From the NCBI GenBank assembly GCA_900767415.1, contig CAAFYZ010000036.1, positions 62,001 through 126,000 on the forward strand: DNA of 64,000 bases. Reading direction: 5' to 3'. Of this stretch, positions 1-9,450 are shown in pieces. The notes beneath the pieces were generated by a model, which saw only the letters and a program-made list of their open reading frames with translations, searched no databases and had not been told where the DNA came from. Source of the stretch: Clostridia bacterium (GTDB lineage Bacteria; Bacillota; Clostridia; Oscillospirales; CAG-272). The position numbers were made by a program, and so were the translations under genes. How positions within the stretch are numbered: position 1 is the stretch's first letter; every line of letters starts with the position of its first letter.

Positions 1-909
1 TTTGAGGAACTCCGCGACCGCGAGGCGCGCCCCTTCCAACTCTTCGGCGTTCGGGTGCCCGAGCGATTCCTTCTGCTTTTCAAAGCGCTCCATCGAGAGA
101 TGCCCTTTTTCTCCTTTGGGGATTCTCGTGCGGGCGAAGGTGCGGCGCAGATCGATGCTCCCACGGCACAGATAATGCCCGAGCAGGGTGTTGTGTTCGG
201 ACGCCAGAGCGATGACGTTTTCCGTGACTTTGGCGGCGTGCGCCGTATCGGTCGCGACGCCGAGCGTACCGATCACGATCAGTTTTTTGCCGTGCATACG
301 GGCGATCAGGTCGATGGTGTCGTCGTCCGCCGTCCCGTGGTTGCACCAGTAGGAGAGGACGAAGGTGTCGAATTTGTCGATCACCTCGTCGGTGATATAA
401 CGGATATTGTAGGGTCCCACATGGTCGGGCACCGCCTCTGCCGCCGCCGCGGCGAGTTTGTAGCCGTTGCCCGTGATGGTGGAGAAGATGACAGGCACCG
501 TGTTTTTAAGATCCGGGCGGCTCTCTTTTTTACAGACGAGCGTCCCGCCGAGTGCCTTCGCCTCTTCTTCCGTCGCCGCGGGGGAGAGCATGACGCATCT
601 TGCCGCCCGTCCGACGCGCAGGATGCTGTCGACCGTCTCTTCTTTGCCTGCGATCCCGCCGAAGAGTGCGCACTTTTTCCCGGGAAGATAGGGAAGAGAG
701 CGGGAGAAGAGGGACAGGAGATCCTCCGTCGGAGATGCCGTTCCGAGTCCGAACGCCGCCGCATCGTATCCGATGAGAACCGCGGGATCGACCGTAGCAT
801 CGAAGCGACCGACATCGGCGCCGTTTTCCACTGCCCCTGTGGCGAGTGCTTCCGCCATTTTTTCGAGCGTTCCCTCTTTTTGTAAACAAATGATTGCAAG
901 TCTTGACAT
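1..909 (-). CDS. Flavodoxin family protein (BilS / Flavodoxin_3 type), 3' end cut by window
   Basis: The frame starts at ATG 907-909 behind a strong AAGGAGG site and is still open at base 1, so about 303 codons are visible and the C-terminus is missing. Residues about 140-150 carry the flavodoxin FMN-phosphate loop (STITGNGYKLA). The following YWCNHGTAD and GTLGV segments match the Flavodoxin_3 family, which includes BilS, the flavodoxin partner of bilirubin reductase. The first ~115 residues look like a second, degenerate flavodoxin fold (LAIICLQKEGT, ALFGG). It probably binds FMN and carries electrons in the cytosol; the electron partner is not in view. It has a consensus promoter and two TetR-type operators, so it is probably repressed. 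Family call is good; bilin reduction is only a possibility. Confidence 0.75.
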   Translation of the reverse strand, partial: MSRLAIICLQKEGTLEKMAEALATGAVENGADVGRFDATVDPAVLIGYDAAAFGLGTASPTEDLLSLFSRSLPYLPGKKCALFGGIAGKEETVDSILRVGRAARCVMLSPAATEEEAKALGGTLVCKKESRPDLKNTVPVIFSTITGNGYKLAAAAAEAVPDHVGPYNIRYITDEVIDKFDTFVLSYWCNHGTADDDTIDLIARMHGKKLIVIGTLGVATDTAHAAKVTENVIALASEHNTLLGHYLCRGSIDLRRTFARTRIPKGEKGHLSMERFEKQKESLGHPNAEELEGARLAVAEFLK

Positions 910-927
910 ATATCCTCCTTAATTTAT

Positions 928-945
928 GGTTAGCAATCGCTAACC
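928..945. promoter_or_regulatory. TetR-type operator, copy 2 (leader)
   Basis: Perfect inverted repeat GGTTAGC-N4-GCTAACC. It lies about 10 bases upstream of the ribosome site of the flavodoxin gene, inside the transcribed leader. The arm sequence and 4-base spacer are repeated at 1019-1034, which argues for a specific binding protein rather than chance. The regulator gene is not in this window. Confidence 0.7.
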
Positions 946-1018
946 GCCGCGTCGAAAAAGAAACCGTACAAAACGGTTTTTTTCTTCCTCTTTTTCGGAG
1001 CGACACGCTTCTTATTGA

Positions 1019-1034
1019 GTTAGCGTCCGCTAAC
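1019..1034. promoter_or_regulatory. TetR-type operator, copy 1 (start site)
   Basis: Inverted repeat GTTAGC-N4-GCTAAC directly downstream of the -10 box of the minus-strand promoter at 1046-1074, so it covers roughly +5 to +20. A repressor bound here would block initiation or promoter escape. Same core as the site at 928-945, which has one extra base pair per arm. Confidence 0.75.
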
Positions 1035-1045
1035 CGAACGCTTGT

Positions 1046-1074
1046 AGTATAGCATACGCAAAACGCTTTGTCAA
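1046..1074 (-). promoter_or_regulatory. Sigma-A promoter of the flavodoxin gene
   Basis: Read on the minus strand: TTGACA (1069-1074), 17-base spacer, TATACT (1046-1051). It is followed at once by the operator at 1019-1034. Between the two operators (about 955-980) the leader can form a 7-bp hairpin, AAACCGT with ACGGTTT, followed by a short T run, which could be a weak attenuator. Confidence 0.85.
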
Positions 1075-1079
1075 GGGGT

Positions 1080-1343
1080 TTGTATGTAAAATTTTTGAAA
1101 GCGGGCGGCGACACCGTTAAAAGACGGCTTTTACCGCGTGTCGCAGGATTCACGTGCAGGGGGGGGCGACCATCGGTCGTATGTCTTTTGCCACCGTCCG
1201 GAAAGCGAACGGAAAACGGGTGGGAGACGGCGGCGCGGCGTCTTTGACGATCGGGACGACGGACATGGGGTTTTCGGCGGGAGAGCGTTTTCTTCTCCCG
1301 AAAGGCAAGAAACCGCCCGTAGCACGGCGGTTTTCTTCTTTTT
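1080..1343 (+). other. Gene-free stretch with stacked hairpins and a plus-strand terminator
   Basis: No convincing protein frame with a ribosome site was found here. The stretch has a run of eight G near 1159-1166, several short inverted repeats, and ends in a terminator-like hairpin (AACCGCC / GGCGGTT, 1310-1332, then T-rich to 1343). The terminator points in the plus direction although no plus-strand gene precedes it inside the window. It could be a small structured RNA or remnant sequence. I did not recognise 6S, SRP or a riboswitch. Confidence 0.35.
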
Positions 1344-1375
1344 CGATAAAAATCCGAAAAAATTTGCAAAAAGGT

Positions 1376-1404
1376 TTGCAATTCGGGTAAAAATGTGCTA
1401 TACT
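1376..1404 (+). promoter_or_regulatory. Promoter of typA
   Basis: TTGCAA (1376-1381), 17-base spacer, TATACT (1399-1404), with TG two bases before the -10 box. Leader of about 50 bases to the typA start. Confidence 0.8.
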
Positions 1405-1461
1405 GTCTAAGTTAGAAAAAAATACCTGTATTTTCAGGCGTCAAGAGGAATTCGGAGTTAT

Positions 1462-3306
<1,845 letters not shown>

Positions 3307-3371
3307 ATTCCTCCGTTTTCGCGATGCGGCAAAAGACGATCGGAAGATAGGCATATTCCGTACATTCCCTA

Positions 3372-3400
3372 TTGACAAACGGGAAGAGTGCGAGTATAAT
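3372..3400 (+). promoter_or_regulatory. Promoter of the FMN riboswitch-ribU unit
   Basis: TTGACA (3372-3377), 17-base spacer, TATAAT (3395-3400): both boxes fully consensus. The riboswitch aptamer begins about 18 bases downstream. Confidence 0.92.
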
Positions 3401-3423
3401 AAGAGTATAAATCATATAGACGG

Positions 3424-3531
3424 TTTCTTTGGGGATTGGTGAAATTCCATACCGGCAGTAAAGTCTGCGAGGCATATGCCTGACGGGGTGCGATTCCCCG
3501 ACCGACGGTAAAGTCCGGAAGAGAAAAGAAA
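3424..3531 (+). ncRNA. FMN riboswitch (RFN element)
   Basis: Contains the diagnostic RFN blocks in order: a GGGGATTGGTGAAATTCC-type opening, ACCGGCAGTAAAGTC, a variable stem-loop, CCTGACGGGGTGCGATTCCCCGA, and CGACGGTAAAGTCCGGA, closed by the outer P1 stem TTTCTTT / AAGAAA. A terminator hairpin follows at 3581-3617 before the ribU start, so control is most likely by premature transcription termination when FMN is bound. Confidence 0.97.
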
Positions 3532-3580
3532 CGGCGGGCATATCGCTTTTTGCGTGTGACACCCTACTTTTTGTGAAAAT

Positions 3581-3617
3581 ATCCCCGTGGGCTCATAGAA
3601 GTCCGCGGGGATTTTTC
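3581..3617 (+). terminator. Riboswitch expression-platform terminator
   Basis: Stem ATCCCCGTGG (3581-3590) with CCGCGGGGAT (3603-3612), closed by a 12-base loop and followed by TTTTT. It lies between the FMN aptamer and the ribU start, so it is the OFF-state terminator. A frame reading through it from 3573 is open, but this hairpin argues against starting translation there. Confidence 0.85.
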
Positions 3618-3644
3618 TCGGAAACCGCTCGGAAAAGAGGGGTT

Positions 3645-4328
3645 ATGAAAACCATGAACAGCAAAAGAAAAAACCAAAATCGGAAAATCACGGAAGCCGT
3701 CGTCGGCATCGCCATGTTCGCGGCACTTGCCTACGGCGTGACCTTTGTCTTCCGGATTCCCGTCTCCTTTCTGACCTTCGACGCAAAGGACGCGGTCATC
3801 ACCGTCGCCTCCTTCGTCTACGGTCCGATTGCCGGGATCGTGATGTCCCTGCTTACCGCTTTGATCGAACTTTTCACGGTCAGCGGCACGGGCTTTTACG
3901 GCTTTGTGATGAACTTTGTCTCTTCGGCGGTCTTCGCCGCGACGGCGTCGGGGATTTATAAACTGTGGCGCAATCCGCGCGGCGCGGTGCTCGGACCCGT
4001 TCTTGCCGTGCTGACCATGACGGGGACCATGCTCCTTATGAACCTTTGGATCACGCCGATCTACATGGGTGCACCGCGGGATCAGGTCGTCGCCATGATT
4101 CCGACGCTTCTCTTTCCCTTCAACCTTGCAAAAGGACTTCTGAACGCCGCCCTCGCCATGCTCCTGTATAAGCCGCTGTCGGTCGCGCTCTCCCGCGCGG
4201 GTCTTGTCGGACGCGGAGAAGAGAAAAAGTCCTTCTCGTGGAACCGCACGAGCATTCTGATCGCCGTCGTCTCCCTTCTCATGATCGCCGCCGCCGTTAT
4301 CCTGTTCGTCTTTTTGAAACAGAAATAA
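3645..4328 (+). CDS. ribU: Riboflavin ECF transporter S component RibU
   Basis: 227 residues with a basic N-terminal tail and about six predicted membrane segments (first near residues 17-37; last near 203-225). It has the RibU-type stretch FRIPVSFLTFDAKDAVI, in which the polar FDAKD segment is typical of the riboflavin-binding S subunits of energy-coupling factor transporters. RibU works with a shared EcfA-EcfA'-EcfT module, which is not in this window. ATG 3645 follows GAGGGG and lies downstream of the riboswitch terminator; an in-frame ATG at 3654 is an alternative. Control by the FMN riboswitch strongly supports a riboflavin substrate. Confidence 0.95.
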   Translation: MKTMNSKRKNQNRKITEAVVGIAMFAALAYGVTFVFRIPVSFLTFDAKDAVITVASFVYGPIAGIVMSLLTALIELFTVSGTGFYGFVMNFVSSAVFAATASGIYKLWRNPRGAVLGPVLAVLTMTGTMLLMNLWITPIYMGAPRDQVVAMIPTLLFPFNLAKGLLNAALAMLLYKPLSVALSRAGLVGRGEEKKSFSWNRTSILIAVVSLLMIAAAVILFVFLKQK

Positions 4329-4331
4329 ACG

Positions 4332-4368
4332 AAAAGTACCGCAAGGTTTTCCTTGCGGTACTTTTGTT
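4332..4368 (+). terminator. Terminator of ribU
   Basis: Perfect 15-bp stem AAAAGTACCGCAAGG (4332-4346) / CCTTGCGGTACTTTT (4351-4365) with a TTTT loop. Symmetric A and T runs mean it can also stop the converging minus-strand operon that ends at 4396. Confidence 0.9.
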
Positions 4369-4395
4369 GCCTCCGCTCTTTGCTCGGATGCGGGT

Positions 4396-4725
4396 TTACG
4401 GCTTGCCCGCCGTCAGGCGGATGAGAAGAGACATATTGTCGGGTTGCACCTTCGCCTCGTGCGCCGCACGGTTACGGACGACAGCACCGCACCTGTCACA
4501 GCGCTGAATCACGATGAACCCCTTTTTCGGGTCGGGGGCGGCACCGATCGGACGGAGCACGCCGTGGCAGGGATTCGCCCTGTCCCCGGGGAGAATATCC
4601 ACGTGCAAGGAGCAAAGGCAGAACGGACAGTGATTGCGGGAGGTGTACCCGAGGGGCAAAACCTCGCGTCCGCAGTTCACGCAGATGAATCCGTCGTCCT
4701 TCTTTTGAAATCGTTTGGTTTCCAT
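4396..4725 (-). CDS. RNHCP domain protein (small zinc-finger protein)
   Basis: 109 residues. Cysteine pairs CVNC (near residue 15), CPFCLC (near 34) and CDRCG (near 77), together with the segment RNHCPFC, are the hallmark of the RNHCP domain family, small putative zinc-binding proteins of unknown function. The start ATG 4723-4725 gives METKRF; an upstream extension inside mnmE is open but not needed. It follows mnmE by 25 bases and is the last gene of the rpmH-mnmE operon. Its place beside a tRNA-modification GTPase hints at an RNA-related role, but this is only context. Confidence 0.85.
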   Translation of the reverse strand: METKRFQKKDDGFICVNCGREVLPLGYTSRNHCPFCLCSLHVDILPGDRANPCHGVLRPIGAAPDPKKGFIVIQRCDRCGAVVRNRAAHEAKVQPDNMSLLIRLTAGKP

Positions 4726-4750
4726 AATATTCTCTTTTGCAAAGTATTCT

Positions 4751-6133
4751 TTACTTTCCGACGCAAAAACGAGAGAAAATATCCTGCACGATCTCTTCGG
4801 TGACATTCTTTCCCGTCAGCTCGGAGAGATAGGAGAGCGCGACTTCGACATCGGAGGATGCCGCGTCGGTCGGGACCCCCGCCGCATAGGCGTCGAGAGA
4901 GAGGGAAAGGTGCTTTCCCACTTCGGCGAGCGTGGTATACTGCCTTGCCGAGAAGAGGACGGGATCTTCCGAGAGATTCAGCGTCCCGTCGGTGAAGAGA
5001 CGATCTACCGTCGCCGCAAGAGGTGCGAGATCTCCTTTTTTGCAGGAGAAGGGAATCACTTCGGGAAAACTTTTGGAGAGTGCCGACGGCTCCCACACGG
5101 CGTCGAGGTCGCTCTTGGTCGCGAGCGCGAGGACCGTCGCCCCCGAGGCGAGTGCCGCGTCGGCGAGTGCTCTGTCCTCTCCGTCGAGTGGGCGGGACGT
5201 GTCGAAGAGAAGAAAGATGAGATCCGCCGAAGCGATTTTTTCTTTCGAGCGGCAGACGCCGATCCGTTCGATCGGGTCGTCCGTCTCGCGGATTCCCGCC
5301 GTGTCATAGAGGCGGAGCAGAACCCGCCCGAGCGGCACCGTGCGTTCCAGCACGTCGCGTGTCGTACCGGGAATATCGGTGACGATCGCGGCGTTCTCGC
5401 CGAGTAAGAGGTTGTAAAGCGAACTTTTTCCGACGTTCGGTTTCCCTGCGATGACGGCGGAGATGCCCTCGGTGACCGCCCGCCCCGTCTTGTAGGTTGC
5501 GAGCAGGGAATTGACCCGTGCGAGAATATCGCGCAGTTTTTCCGCCGTCTCTTCGTCCGAGAATTCTCCGAGGTCCTCTTCGGGATAATCGATGCGGGCG
5601 AAGATCGAGGAGAGCAGGTGCGTCAGTTCTCCTTCGATCCCGAGGAGCGCGTCGGAGAGTCGCCCGCGCGCGCCCCGTTCGGTCAGGGTGAGTTGGGCAT
5701 GGCTTTTCGCGTCGAGGAGAAGACCGATCGCCTCCGCCTCAGTCAGCGAGAGTTTCCCGTTCAGGAAGGCGCGGCGGGTGAACTCTCCCGCCGCGGCGGG
5801 TGCCGCCCCCGCGAAGAGAAACGCTTCCAGCACCGTGCGCGTCAGGAGCACGCCGCCGTGGCAGGTGATCTCCACCGTATCCTCTCCGGTATAAGAATGC
5901 GGCGCGGCAAAACGGGTTGCCATGCCGTCGTCGATCGCCTCTCCCTCCCGCATCACTCTGCCGTAGATCTGCGTGCGGAGGGGACATTCGGACAGTTTTT
6001 TTCGGTTCATCGGGAAAAACACGCGGTCGGCGATCTCGAATGCTCCGTCTCCCGACAGACGAAGAAGAGCGACCCCGCCCTTTCCGGGCGGGGTCGAAAT
6101 CGCTATGACCGCGCGGTGGGGGTCATTCCTCAT
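4751..6133 (-). CDS. mnmE: tRNA uridine-5-carboxymethylaminomethyl(34) synthesis GTPase MnmE
   Basis: 460 residues. MnmE with MnmG modifies the wobble uridine of certain tRNAs. The N-terminal tetrahydrofolate-binding domain begins AISTPPGKGGVALLRLSG. The G domain has GKPNVGKSSL (Walker A), DIPGTTRD and DTAGIRETDD. The C-terminal FCVGK motif supplies the conserved catalytic cysteine. The start at 6133 gives the family's usual N-terminus and overlaps the jag stop by 11 bases, which indicates translational coupling. The partner gene mnmG, normally close by, is not in the window. Confidence 0.96.
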   Translation of the reverse strand: MRNDPHRAVIAISTPPGKGGVALLRLSGDGAFEIADRVFFPMNRKKLSECPLRTQIYGRVMREGEAIDDGMATRFAAPHSYTGEDTVEITCHGGVLLTRTVLEAFLFAGAAPAAAGEFTRRAFLNGKLSLTEAEAIGLLLDAKSHAQLTLTERGARGRLSDALLGIEGELTHLLSSIFARIDYPEEDLGEFSDEETAEKLRDILARVNSLLATYKTGRAVTEGISAVIAGKPNVGKSSLYNLLLGENAAIVTDIPGTTRDVLERTVPLGRVLLRLYDTAGIRETDDPIERIGVCRSKEKIASADLIFLLFDTSRPLDGEDRALADAALASGATVLALATKSDLDAVWEPSALSKSFPEVIPFSCKKGDLAPLAATVDRLFTDGTLNLSEDPVLFSARQYTTLAEVGKHLSLSLDAYAAGVPTDAASSDVEVALSYLSELTGKNVTEEIVQDIFSRFCVGK

Positions 6134-7262
6134 CGTTCTTTTCGGTCGTGGGGACGCTCGCACGCGCCTCGCCTGCCGCATCGTCCGACAGTTCGGGCGA
6201 CAGGGTGACGGTATCGACACCGACGACCACGGCGGGTTCGTTCACGGCTTCTTCCGGTGTCTCGGCGACGCGGAAGGGCGCTTTGATGCGGGGTTTCAAC
6301 TCACTTGTCAGATCGTCGTCGTCCCGCTTGAATTCGGTGGTGAGGGGGGTGAGTTCGACGGGTTCCTCTTCTTCGAAGATCCCCTTCGGCTTCTTGTCGG
6401 TCAGATAAATGACGATCTTGCGGTTGTTGTCCGAGCCGATCGAGTTCGTCGAGACTCCTTCGATGCCCTGCACCTCGGAGTGGATGATGCGTCTTTCGTA
6501 GGGGGTCATCGGCTCGAGCATGACACTGCGCTTGTTGCGGAGTGCCTTCGCCGCCATGCGACGGGCAAGGGCGCGGAGTGCCTCTTCTCTCTTCGCACGG
6601 TATCCTTCGATGTCGAGCGTTACGCGGCTCTTGATCTTCTCGCCGTTGACGTTTTTCTGCGCGGAGGCGAGGTTGGCAAGGTACTGCACGGCGTCGAGCG
6701 TGTCGCCGTGATGACCGATCAGGGCAGAGGCGTCCTCGCCCGTAACCGTAATCCGACGGGTGCCGTCGTCGCAGGAGTAGAGTTCCGCCGTGGCGTCAAG
6801 CCCGAGGTTCGTCAGCAGGGTCTTGACGAATTCGAAGGAGAGATCCTCTCCCTCGGCAACTTCGAGTTTTTCGAACTTGAGTTCGGTCTCGGGAATGACC
6901 GCGCTCTTCGGCTTTTCCGCCTTCGGAGCGGTGTCCGCCTTGACGCGCTCGGGTCTTTGCGCCGCGGGCTTTCTTTCTCCTTCGGGGCGGCGGGGTCTTT
7001 CGGTGCGCTCGGGTCTTTCGGCGCGCTCGGTGCGCTCGGGACGCTCTCTTCTTTCACGGCGTTTCGGCTCTTCTCTGCCGGGGACTTCCATCGACGCCTT
7101 GACCTGCGCCTGCTTTACACCGATAATGCCGAAGATACCGCGGCTGCCCGCGTGGAGAACTTCAAATGTGACGTCGTCGAGAGGACCTGCGCCGAGCGCG
7201 GCTCTCGCGTTTTCTTTCGCTTCGGATACGTCTTTACCGAAGGCTGTGATTTCCTTTATCAT
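6123..7262 (-). CDS. jag: RNA-binding protein Jag/KhpB (SpoIIIJ-associated)
   Basis: 379 residues, clearly longer than the ~200 residues of the Bacillus protein. The Jag_N domain is at about 1-55 (MIKEITAFGKDVSEAKENA, GSRGIFGIIG). A long Arg/Glu/Pro-rich linker follows (about 60-120), made of imperfect short repeats such as RPERTERAE. A KH domain (GHHGDTLDAVQYL) and an R3H domain (MTPYERRIIHSEVQ) cover about 140-290, then an acidic tail of about 90 residues. KhpB binds RNA, partners with KhpA, and influences cell division and elongation. It sits 33 bases after yidC, the normal order. Confidence 0.95.
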   Translation of the reverse strand: MIKEITAFGKDVSEAKENARAALGAGPLDDVTFEVLHAGSRGIFGIIGVKQAQVKASMEVPGREEPKRRERRERPERTERAERPERTERPRRPEGERKPAAQRPERVKADTAPKAEKPKSAVIPETELKFEKLEVAEGEDLSFEFVKTLLTNLGLDATAELYSCDDGTRRITVTGEDASALIGHHGDTLDAVQYLANLASAQKNVNGEKIKSRVTLDIEGYRAKREEALRALARRMAAKALRNKRSVMLEPMTPYERRIIHSEVQGIEGVSTNSIGSDNNRKIVIYLTDKKPKGIFEEEEPVELTPLTTEFKRDDDDLTSELKPRIKAPFRVAETPEEAVNEPAVVVGVDTVTLSPELSDDAAGEARASVPTTEKNDEE

Positions 7263-7295
7263 AACAATGACTGCCTTTCTTTCCTTTACAAAGAA

Positions 7296-8351
7296 TTACT
7301 TTTTGTTTCTGTCGTCTTTGAGATCGGAGGTCTCGAGACCGCCCGAGGTCTTCTTCGTCTCGTTTGTCTTTTTCGCTTCGGGGAGTTCGTCGTAGTCGTC
7401 ATCGTCGATATAGTGGAGCGACTTGACTTTCGGCTGTGTCTGCATCGCGGCTTTCTGCGCGGCGGCACGCTCTCTTTCCATCTTCGCCATCTCTTTCAGT
7501 TCTTCGTCGGTATAGGTCGGGAGCGGCATTACCTTCGAGAGAATGTACTGCTGAAGAATCGTGATGACGGACTGATAAATCCAGTAAAGACCGAGCATAC
7601 CCGAGAAGTTGAACGCGAAGAAGAGGGTCATCAGCGGGAAGACGAGGTCCATCATGCGCATGGAGATTTGCGACTGTGCGTCCGCCCCCGGCATCTGTGC
7701 CGTGCCGTTCATCTTCTTCATGAGGAACATCGAGAGCCACTGGAACGCGGCGGCAAGCACGGGGATCAGAATCAGAATCGAGAAATTCTGAAAGCTCGGG
7801 GTCGCGGCAAGATTGACGCCGAAGAGGTCGAAGTTCGGGATCAGCGAGACGTTGAGCCCGGTCGCGGCGACCGCGTCGGCACCGTTTTTCGCGATGTAGC
7901 CGTTGATCGCGTCGAGCAGGGCGATCTCGTCGCTACCCGTGTATTCGACCAGCGTCTTGAGCGCGGTGACGGTATCGGCACTTGCTTTACAGATATAGGA
8001 GAGGGGACTGCGGATAACGTTGTAGAGGAAAATAATGATCGGGAACTGAATCAGCATGGGCAGACAGCCGGAAAGCATACTGTAACCTTCCTTCTGCTGA
8101 AGCTCCATGATCTCCTGCTGTTTTTTCTGCAGGGTAACTCTGTCGGTCCGACCGGCATATTTTTTTTCGATTTTAGCGATTTTCGGGCGAAGTTTCGCCA
8201 TGAGGATCTGATTTTTCTGCGTTTTGATACCAAAGGGCAGGAAAATCACTTTGAAGAGGAGCGCGAAGAGCAGGAGTGCGAGGGCATAACTGCCGGTCAC
8301 GCTGTTGAACCAGGAGAGAATGGTTCCGAAGACACTGTAAATAACACTCAT
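7296..8351 (-). CDS. yidC: Membrane protein insertase YidC
   Basis: 351 residues; YidC/Oxa1 family insertase that places proteins in the cytoplasmic membrane, alone or with Sec. Five hydrophobic segments are visible: near 18-40, 95-115, 190-215 and two near 235-280. The typical LPMLIQFPIIIFLYN and SGMLGLYWIYQS segments are present. There is no lipobox cysteine at the N-terminus, unlike B. subtilis SpoIIIJ. The C-terminal tail (about 290-351) is charged and could contact the ribosome. Its ATG overlaps the yidD stop (ATGA), so the two are coupled. Confidence 0.97.
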   Translation of the reverse strand: MSVIYSVFGTILSWFNSVTGSYALALLLFALLFKVIFLPFGIKTQKNQILMAKLRPKIAKIEKKYAGRTDRVTLQKKQQEIMELQQKEGYSMLSGCLPMLIQFPIIIFLYNVIRSPLSYICKASADTVTALKTLVEYTGSDEIALLDAINGYIAKNGADAVAATGLNVSLIPNFDLFGVNLAATPSFQNFSILILIPVLAAAFQWLSMFLMKKMNGTAQMPGADAQSQISMRMMDLVFPLMTLFFAFNFSGMLGLYWIYQSVITILQQYILSKVMPLPTYTDEELKEMAKMERERAAAQKAAMQTQPKVKSLHYIDDDDYDELPEAKKTNETKKTSGGLETSDLKDDRNKK

Positions 8352-8650
8352 TCGTTTGTTTCCTTTTTTGATACTTCGGGGGAGGGTGGGTCGGTGTGCT
8401 CGTCCTCTTTTTTCCTGTTTTTCGGATTTCGGAATCCGTGCTCGGGCACCGGGTCGTAGCCGCCTTTACAAAAGGGGTTACAGCGGAGAATCCGCCACAC
8501 GGTGAGAAGAAATCCCATAAAAAAGCCACGTTTTTCAAACGCCTCGACGGCGTAGGCGGAACAGGTCGGCGTGAACCTGCAACAGGACGGTTTGTAAGGG
8601 GAGATGTATTTCTGATACCATCTGACGATGGCAATCATCACGCGCTTCAT
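8348..8650 (-). CDS. yidD: Membrane protein insertion efficiency factor YidD
   Basis: 100 residues. The conserved core CCRFTPTCSAYAVEA and RCNPFCKGGYDPVP identifies the YidD family, small membrane-associated proteins that assist YidC-dependent insertion. The C-terminal ~25 residues are a charged, poorly conserved tail. It overlaps rnpA upstream and yidC downstream by ATGA, which gives a tightly coupled rnpA-yidD-yidC block. Confidence 0.97.
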   Translation of the reverse strand: MKRVMIAIVRWYQKYISPYKPSCCRFTPTCSAYAVEAFEKRGFFMGFLLTVWRILRCNPFCKGGYDPVPEHGFRNPKNRKKEDEHTDPPSPEVSKKETNE

Positions 8651-9021
8651 ACGAACATACCGAGTTTTTCAAAAGCGACTTCGAGTTCGCGGCGGATCTC
8701 GGTGCTTTTTTTCGGCAGGGCGGCGGCACGCGCCGCGATGACGATGAGAAAGCCGGTCTTTATCGGACGCTCTTTCATGAGCGTGCGCAGTCCCTCACGC
8801 AGGATTCTGCGGGCGCGGGAACGGACGACGGCGCCTCCGAGTTTTTTGGAGACGGTCAGACCGATGCGGTTCACCGTTCGTTTTTCGGGATGTGCTTTTG
8901 CAAGTCGTTTTGCGGCATAATCGGGTAAAAGATAGACCGCGACGGAGGGCATGACTGCCCGTTTGCCTTTGGCATACGCTTTTTGATACAGATGATTTTC
9001 CCGTATGGCTCTGAATTTCAT
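8647..9021 (-). CDS. rnpA: Ribonuclease P protein component
   Basis: 124 residues. Protein subunit of RNase P, which together with the catalytic RNA trims tRNA 5' leaders. The RNR-type motif region GGAVVRSRARRILRE and the preceding RIGLTVSKKLG are diagnostic. It lies downstream of rpmH as in nearly all bacteria, but separated by 158 bases containing a long hairpin (9106-9158) that may lower its expression relative to rpmH. Confidence 0.97.
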   Translation of the reverse strand: MKFRAIRENHLYQKAYAKGKRAVMPSVAVYLLPDYAAKRLAKAHPEKRTVNRIGLTVSKKLGGAVVRSRARRILREGLRTLMKERPIKTGFLIVIAARAAALPKKSTEIRRELEVAFEKLGMFV

Positions 9022-9105
9022 AATGCGACCTCTCCCGCCCGCGGCGGGTACTTTCTGATTTCGGATGTTCGGACGCTTCGGCAGAGCGGTCTTCGGGTAG
9101 TTAAC

Positions 9106-9158
9106 AAAAACCCCGATAAAGGGTCCCTGCGGTGCAGTCCCGGTTTATCGGAGGTTTT
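9106..9158 (-). terminator. Long hairpin between rpmH and rnpA, attenuator-like
   Basis: On the minus strand AAAACCTCCGATAAA pairs with TTTATCGGGGTTTT, and an inner stem GGGACTGC / GCAGGGACC closes the top. A TTTTTG run follows the descending arm. It probably acts as a partial terminator or processing stem, so that rpmH mRNA exceeds rnpA mRNA. Confidence 0.65.
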
Positions 9159-9179
9159 GTAGTAGGTCACGCTTCGTGA

Positions 9180-9314
9180 TCAATAGGTGAGACGGGCTCT
9201 TCCTTTGGCGCGTCTTCTTTTCAGAACTTTTCTGCCGTTAGCGGTTGCCATTCTTTTTCTGAAACCGTGTTCCTTGTTTCTCTGTCTCTTCTTGGGCTGA
9301 TAGGTTCTCTTCAT
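9180..9314 (-). CDS. rpmH: 50S ribosomal protein L34
   Basis: 44 residues. Starts MKRTYQPKKRQRNKEHGF and continues with RMATANGRKVLKRRRAKGR, the invariant L34 pattern; L34 is a very basic protein of the large ribosomal subunit. ATG 9312-9314 follows a strong AAAGGAGGTG site. It is the first gene of the minus-strand operon under the promoter at 9373-9401. Confidence 0.98.
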   Translation of the reverse strand: MKRTYQPKKRQRNKEHGFRKRMATANGRKVLKRRRAKGRARLTY

Positions 9315-9372
9315 GTTTCGGCACCTCCTTTACAATGAACATAAATTGCGTATTTGCACAAAAGCAAGGTTT

Positions 9373-9401
9373 ATTATATCTTATTTTTTTCTGTTTGTCA
9401 A
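9373..9401 (-). promoter_or_regulatory. Promoter of rpmH operon
   Basis: Minus strand TTGACA (9396-9401), 17-base spacer, TATAAT (9373-9378): perfect boxes, as expected for a ribosomal protein gene. It is back-to-back with the hpt promoter 50 bases away. Confidence 0.93.
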
Positions 9402-9450
9402 GAGATTTTTTAAAATTCTTTGTTTTCGGCGGGAAAAGCGTCGGTTTGTA

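Noticed and set aside
3573..3644. Upstream start for ribU
   Set aside because: The extension includes the riboswitch terminator hairpin; ATG 3645 follows GAGGGG.
5973..8459. 828-codon plus-strand open frame
   Set aside because: Crosses mnmE, jag and yidC in antisense, three unmistakable genes.
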